Assembly: GCA_029433525.1 (NCBI GenBank)
Contig: JAQTIF010000001.1
Coordinates: forward strand, 1,240,001 to 1,304,000
Reading direction: 5' to 3'
From: Enterobacteriaceae bacterium ESL0689
GTDB lineage: Bacteria; Pseudomonadota; Gammaproteobacteria; Enterobacterales; Enterobacteriaceae
DNA length: 64,000 bases
In this document: in pieces, positions 60,121 to 64,000 of the stretch
Layout: each line of letters starts with the position of its first letter
Numbering within the stretch: the stretch's first letter is position 1
Notes under the pieces: model-generated
What the model was told of the DNA's origin: nothing
The model's database searches: none
Seen by the model: only the letters and a program-made list of their open reading frames with translations
Translations under genes and position numbers: made by a program

Positions 60121-60864
60121 ATGAAAAATAGTGAACTTGAGCAACTGATTAATCAAAAACTGAATAGCGCCGCTTTCAGCGACTACGCGCCCAATGGATT
60201 ACAGGTAGAAGGACGGACAACAGTACAGAAAATTGTCACCGGGGTGACGGCCTGTCAGCGATTGCTGGATGAAGCGGTACGCCTGCAAGCCGATGCGGTG
60301 ATTGTCCATCATGGCTATTTCTGGAAAAACGAGTCGCCGCTTATCCGCGGCATCAAGCGCCAGCGTCTGAAAACCCTGTTAAGCCATGATATTAATCTGT
60401 ATGGCTGGCATTTGCCGCTGGACGCGCATCCGGAATTGGGCAATAACGCCCGGCTGGCGCGCTTGCTGGGGATCACCCCCCAGGGAGACATTGAGCCACT
60501 AGTGCCGTGGGGTACGTTAGCGCATCCTGTTTCAGGTGAACAGCTGGCGGCCACAATCGCGGCGCGTCTTGGCCGTGATCCATTGTGGTGTGGCGATAAC
60601 GGCCCGGAGAAGATCACGCGCGTTGCCTGGTGTAGTGGGGGAGGGCAGCATTTTATTGATAGCGCCGCCCGTTTCGGGGTCGATGCCTTTATCACCGGGG
60701 AAGTATCAGAACAGACCATTCACTCTGCGCGCGAGCAGGGCATACATTTTTATGCCGCCGGACATCATGCCACCGAATGTGGTGGTATCCGCGCACTCAG
60801 TCAATGGTTGTCGCAAAATACCCGTCTGGATATCACCTTTATTGACATTCCTAACCCAGCCTGA
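60121..60864 (+). CDS. ybgI: NIF3-family metal-binding protein YbgI
   Basis: A 247-residue NIF3/DUF34 protein, the same length as E. coli YbgI, a toroidal hexamer with a two-metal site and an unsettled role. Metal ligands are in [10 protein letters not shown] and near the end in AGHHATE. The pxpB region begins at once, overlapping its stop, as in E. coli. Confidence 0.94.
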   Translation: MKNSELEQLINQKLNSAAFSDYAPNGLQVEGRTTVQKIVTGVTACQRLLDEAVRLQADAVIVHHGYFWKNESPLIRGIKRQRLKTLLSHDINLYGWHLPLDAHPELGNNARLARLLGITPQGDIEPLVPWGTLAHPVSGEQLAATIAARLGRDPLWCGDNGPEKITRVAWCSGGGQHFIDSAARFGVDAFITGEVSEQTIHSAREQGIHFYAAGHHATECGGIRALSQWLSQNTRLDITFIDIPNPA

Positions 60865-60878
60865 TGAGGAATAAAAAA

Positions 60879-61535
60879 GTGCAAAGCACCCGTTGTTATA
60901 TGTTAGGTGAAATGGCTGTCGTGCTGGAACTGGAGCCGCCGGTGACGCTGGAGAGCCAGAAGCGCATCTGGCGCTTAGTTCAACGGCTGGAGGCGCATGA
61001 AGAGGCACAGGAAGTTATCCCCGGAATGAACAATATTACCGTGATTCTGCGTGATCCGCAGACGATGGCGTGGAAAACGATCGAACAACTACAACGCTGG
61101 TGGGATGAGAGCGAAGCGATCGACGTGGCCTCGCGAGAGATAGCGATCCCGGTTATTTATGGCGGTGAAGCGGGCCCTGATCTGGCCGAAGTGGCACAAC
61201 ATAGTGGACTGAGTGAAAAACAGGTTGTTGAGCTGCACTCATCCATTGAGTATGTGGTCTGGTTTCTCGGTTTTCAGCCTGGTTTTCCTTATCTCGGCGG
61301 GCTTCCGGCGCAGCTGGCCATGCCGCGCCGCGCAGAACCACGGCTGTCCGTTCCGGCGGGGTCAGTGGGGATTGGCGGTGTGCAAACCGGTATTTATCCT
61401 CTGGCGACCCCGGGGGGCTGGCAGTTACTGGGGCGTACTCCTCTGGCGCTGTTTGATCCGACCCGTCAGCAACCGGTGTTGTTGCGTGCCGGAGATCGCG
61501 TCCGTTTTGTGCCGCAAAAGGAGGGGGTATGTTGA
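60879..61535 (+). CDS. pxpB: 5-Oxoprolinase subunit PxpB
   Basis: One of three subunits that hydrolyse 5-oxoproline to glutamate with ATP. GTG at 60879 gives 218 residues, equal to E. coli PxpB, with GAGGA 8 bases upstream; an ATG at 60864 overlapping the ybgI stop is possible and adds five residues. The [12 protein letters not shown] and [14 protein letters not shown] motifs are family marks. The pxpC start overlaps its end. Confidence 0.94.
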   Translation: MQSTRCYMLGEMAVVLELEPPVTLESQKRIWRLVQRLEAHEEAQEVIPGMNNITVILRDPQTMAWKTIEQLQRWWDESEAIDVASREIAIPVIYGGEAGPDLAEVAQHSGLSEKQVVELHSSIEYVVWFLGFQPGFPYLGGLPAQLAMPRRAEPRLSVPAGSVGIGGVQTGIYPLATPGGWQLLGRTPLALFDPTRQQPVLLRAGDRVRFVPQKEGVC

Positions 61536-62461
61536 AGATGATCCGCGCCGGAATATACACCTCGATACAGGATGGTGGACGTGAAGGGCAAAGGCAATGG
61601 GGGATCAGTCTTTGTGGCGCGCTGGATAAACCCGCTCTTGGGATCGCGAATCTGCTGGTCGGTAATGCGCCTGATATGGCCGGGCTGGAAGTAACGCTGG
61701 GACAAGTGGATATCCAGTTTGAAAGCGATAGCTGGTTTGCGTTAACTGGCGCAGCTTGTGAAGCGACGCTGGATGGTCAGCCGGTGTGGCTGGGCTGGCG
61801 CATGGCGGCGAAGGCGGGACAACATCTGGTGCTGAAAAATCCGCGCCTTGGCGTTCGCAGTTATCTTGCTGTCGCTGGCGGAATTGATGTCCCGTTAGTG
61901 CTCGGCTCACGTTGTACCGATCTGAAAGCAGAAATGGGGGGGCTGGCGGGACGCCGTCTGAAAGAGGGAGATCGACTGAAGATCGGCCAGCCATCCCGAC
62001 AGTTTCGTACCGCCTGTGGGGTAAAACAGCTGCCGATGGGTAATCGCATTCGCGCCTTACCAGGGCCGGAATATCATGAATTTGATGATATTTCACAGAA
62101 CAATTTCTGGCATTTACCGTGGCAATTAAGTCCCCAGAGCAACCGAATGGGATACCGCCTGCAAGGTCAGGCACTCACACGGACGACCCCGCGTGAAATG
62201 TTGTCACACGGTCTTTTACCGGGCGTCGTTCAGGTACCGCATAACGGTCAGCCGATCGTCTTGATGAATGATGCACAGACCACGGGTGGCTATCCGCGTA
62301 TTGCCTGCATTATCGCGGCGGATATGTACCAGCTGGCACAGATTCCACCCGGTCAGCCGATTCACTTCGTTTTGAGCACCCTCGAAGAAGCATTGCAGGC
62401 GCGTGCTGAACAGCAGCGTTATCTTGAGCAACTGGCATGGAGACTGAGTCATGAGGATTGA
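61529..62461 (+). CDS. pxpC: 5-Oxoprolinase subunit PxpC
   Basis: Partner of PxpB in the PxpBC complex, which phosphorylates 5-oxoproline for PxpA. The product has 310 residues, as in E. coli. Family marks are [33 protein letters not shown] and [10 protein letters not shown]. It overlaps pxpB by 7 bases and pxpA by 11. Confidence 0.94.
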   Translation: MLKMIRAGIYTSIQDGGREGQRQWGISLCGALDKPALGIANLLVGNAPDMAGLEVTLGQVDIQFESDSWFALTGAACEATLDGQPVWLGWRMAAKAGQHLVLKNPRLGVRSYLAVAGGIDVPLVLGSRCTDLKAEMGGLAGRRLKEGDRLKIGQPSRQFRTACGVKQLPMGNRIRALPGPEYHEFDDISQNNFWHLPWQLSPQSNRMGYRLQGQALTRTTPREMLSHGLLPGVVQVPHNGQPIVLMNDAQTTGGYPRIACIIAADMYQLAQIPPGQPIHFVLSTLEEALQARAEQQRYLEQLAWRLSHED

Positions 62462-63221
62462 TTTAAATGCCGACCTCGGTGAAGGCGGTATTCATGATAG
62501 TGCATTATTACAACAGGTCACTTCAGCAAATATCGCGTGTGGTTTCCATGCCGGTGATGCGCAATTAATGCAGCAATCTGTCCGTGAGGCACTGAAAAAT
62601 GGCGTCGCGATAGGGGCTCATCCCAGCTTTCCTGATCGGGAAAATTTTGGCCGTACCGCGATGCAACTGCCCGCGGAAACCGTTTATGCGCAGGTGTTGT
62701 ATCAAATCGGTGCGCTGGCGGCGATCACCCATGCGGAAGGGGGCACCCTGCGGCATGTTAAACCACATGGCATGCTCTATAACCAGGCGGCGAAAGATGT
62801 TGTTCTGGCTGATGCGATTGCCAGAGCGGTGCGTGATTTTAACCCGCAATTGATCGTGGTGGGGCTGGCGGGCAGTGAACTGATTCGCGTCGCCCAGGGT
62901 TATCAGCTGCCGACACGTCAGGAGGTATTCGCCGATCGCCGGTATATGGCGGATGGCACCCTGGTGCCACGCTCCCGGCCAGACGCGCTTATCGATACCC
63001 AACAACAAGCCCTGGCGCAGACACTGGAGATGGTACAACACCATCGGGTACGCAGCATTAGCGGTGAATGGACCACGGTCGTCGCGGAAACAGTGTGTCT
63101 TCATGGCGATGGCGAACATGCGCTGGACTTCGCCCGTCGCTTACGTGCGGCTTTCGCGGAAAATCATATTCAGGTGAGTGCAGAAAATAAAAATAGCGCC
63201 TGCTCAGTGGCAGGGGGATAA
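62451..63221 (+). CDS. pxpA: 5-Oxoprolinase subunit PxpA (LamB/YcsF)
   Basis: The LamB/YcsF subunit that completes 5-oxoproline cleavage. The product has 256 residues; E. coli PxpA has 244 and the extra residues form a polar C-terminal tail ([12 protein letters not shown]). The motifs [34 protein letters not shown] and VKPHGMLYN are intact. A DUF969 gene follows 16 bases later, unlike E. coli, where nei follows. Confidence 0.94.
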   Translation: MRIDLNADLGEGGIHDSALLQQVTSANIACGFHAGDAQLMQQSVREALKNGVAIGAHPSFPDRENFGRTAMQLPAETVYAQVLYQIGALAAITHAEGGTLRHVKPHGMLYNQAAKDVVLADAIARAVRDFNPQLIVVGLAGSELIRVAQGYQLPTRQEVFADRRYMADGTLVPRSRPDALIDTQQQALAQTLEMVQHHRVRSISGEWTTVVAETVCLHGDGEHALDFARRLRAAFAENHIQVSAENKNSACSVAGG

Positions 63222-63237
63222 CAAGTAAGGAGAGATT

Positions 63238-63963
63238 ATGGGAGAGGTAGTATCGCTCTGGCCACTGATCGGTATTGCCGTGATTGTGGTCGGGTTTATT
63301 TTACGTTTTAACCCGGTTTTAGTGGTGATTGTGGCCGGGATAACCACCGGTCTGGCGGCTCATCTACCGATGACCACGATTCTGGAGAAACTGGGCGAAG
63401 GTTTTCTTAATACCCGCAACCTGCCGTTTATTCTTTTACTTCCGCTGGCGGTTATCGGGCTGCTGGAACGTCACGGCCTGAAAGAGCGTGCTCAGGCGTG
63501 GATCGCGCAGATCAGACATGTGACCGCCGGGCGTCTGTTGATGGTCTATCTGCTGGTTCGTGAACTGAGCGCTGCCCTCGGCCTGACCAGCCTGGGAGGA
63601 CACCCGCAAATGGTGCGTCCGCTACTGGCACCGATGGTAGAAGGTGCGGCAGAGAAGAAATATGGCACTTTACCGAGGGCGGTGCGCTATCGCCTGCGCG
63701 CGATGTCAGCGGCGACGGATAATGTAGGGTTGTTTTTTGGTGAGGATATCTTCATCGCGTTTGGTGCGGTTATTTTTATGCATGACTTTATGCTGAAAGC
63801 GGGAAATATTCAGAGTGAACCGCTGCACATCGCTTTGTGGGGTATCCCAACCGCGCTGTGTGCTTTTCTGATCCATGCGACACGTTTATGGCGTCTTGAT
63901 TATCATCTGCAACGTGAGCTGGATAAGACGAATATCAGGCGGCAAAAAGGGGAAGCAGCATGA
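63238..63963 (+). CDS. DUF969 family membrane protein
   Basis: A 241-residue protein with about five or six hydrophobic segments (for example 10-45, 60-76, 160-185, 200-215) and a polar C-terminus. It fits the DUF969 family, which is regularly paired with DUF979 and with pyroglutamate-related genes, and is probably a two-part permease. Strong AAGGAGAG lies before the ATG. It is part of the pxpBCA transcript by spacing (16 bases), so 5-oxoproline uptake is a reasonable guess, not a proven role. Confidence 0.85.
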   Translation: MGEVVSLWPLIGIAVIVVGFILRFNPVLVVIVAGITTGLAAHLPMTTILEKLGEGFLNTRNLPFILLLPLAVIGLLERHGLKERAQAWIAQIRHVTAGRLLMVYLLVRELSAALGLTSLGGHPQMVRPLLAPMVEGAAEKKYGTLPRAVRYRLRAMSAATDNVGLFFGEDIFIAFGAVIFMHDFMLKAGNIQSEPLHIALWGIPTALCAFLIHATRLWRLDYHLQRELDKTNIRRQKGEAA

Positions 63964-64000
63964 ATATTCAGCAAACCTGGCTTTACTGGCTGGCGGGGAT
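63960..64000 (+). CDS. DUF979 family membrane protein (5' end only)
   Basis: Starts in the ATGA overlap with the DUF969 stop and reads MNIQQTWLYWLAGI to the window edge. Only 13 codons are present; the call rests on the constant DUF969-DUF979 pairing. Confidence 0.6.
   Translation, partial: MNIQQTWLYWLAG

Overview
The window is chromosomal DNA of an Enterobacteriaceae member close to, but distinct from, Escherichia coli. The housekeeping proteins (GlnB, GlyA, the Isc set, GlnS, Fur, FldA, SeqA, Pgm) have E. coli lengths and near-E. coli sequences, but the gene order is different and more compact. No species can be named from the sequence alone.

Layout. (1) 1-11.9 kb: glnB, glyA, suhB, trmJ, then iscRSUA-hscBA-fdx-iscX-pepB-sseB for iron-sulfur cluster assembly. 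(2) 11.9-14.3 kb: a decayed rhs gene on the minus strand. (3) 14.5-35.7 kb: a 21-kb anaerobic purine/uric-acid catabolic island. It holds a cysteine-type fdhF, a 38-codon small ORF, a uacT-like permease, ygfT, ygfS, ssnA, ygfK, an xdhC-like gene, yqeA, hyuA, ygeY, ygeX, ygeW and the sigma54 activator ygeV. (4) 36-44.4 kb: a 2004-residue alpha-2-macroglobulin and pbpC. (5) 44.6-45.2 kb: a six-gene Met/Leu/Gln tRNA operon, then asnB. (6) 47.5-54.6 kb: umpH, a small membrane ORF where nagC would be expected, nagA, nagB, a nagE without its IIA domain, and glnS. (7) 54.7-59.7 kb: fur, fldA, ybfE, ybfF, seqA, pgm. (8) 60.1-64 kb: ybgI, pxpB, pxpC, pxpA, then a DUF969/DUF979 gene pair cut by the window end.

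The island reads as one working unit. UacT-like permease would import urate or xanthine. Formate electrons could pass from FdhF through the YgfS ferredoxin to YgfT. YgfK, SsnA, HyuA and YgeY would process the ring and its ureido products, YgeX would split diaminopropionate to pyruvate and ammonia, and YgeW plus YqeA would recover ATP through carbamoyl phosphate. Sequences matching the sigma54 -24/-12 pattern precede uacT, ygfK and ygeW, and YgeV is a complete sigma54 activator.

A non-coding repeat of about 140 bp with imperfect terminal inverted repeats occurs four times plus one end fragment. Three copies and the fragment lie in or beside the island; it looks like a MITE-type element. No CRISPR array, rRNA gene, intact insertion sequence or prophage was seen.
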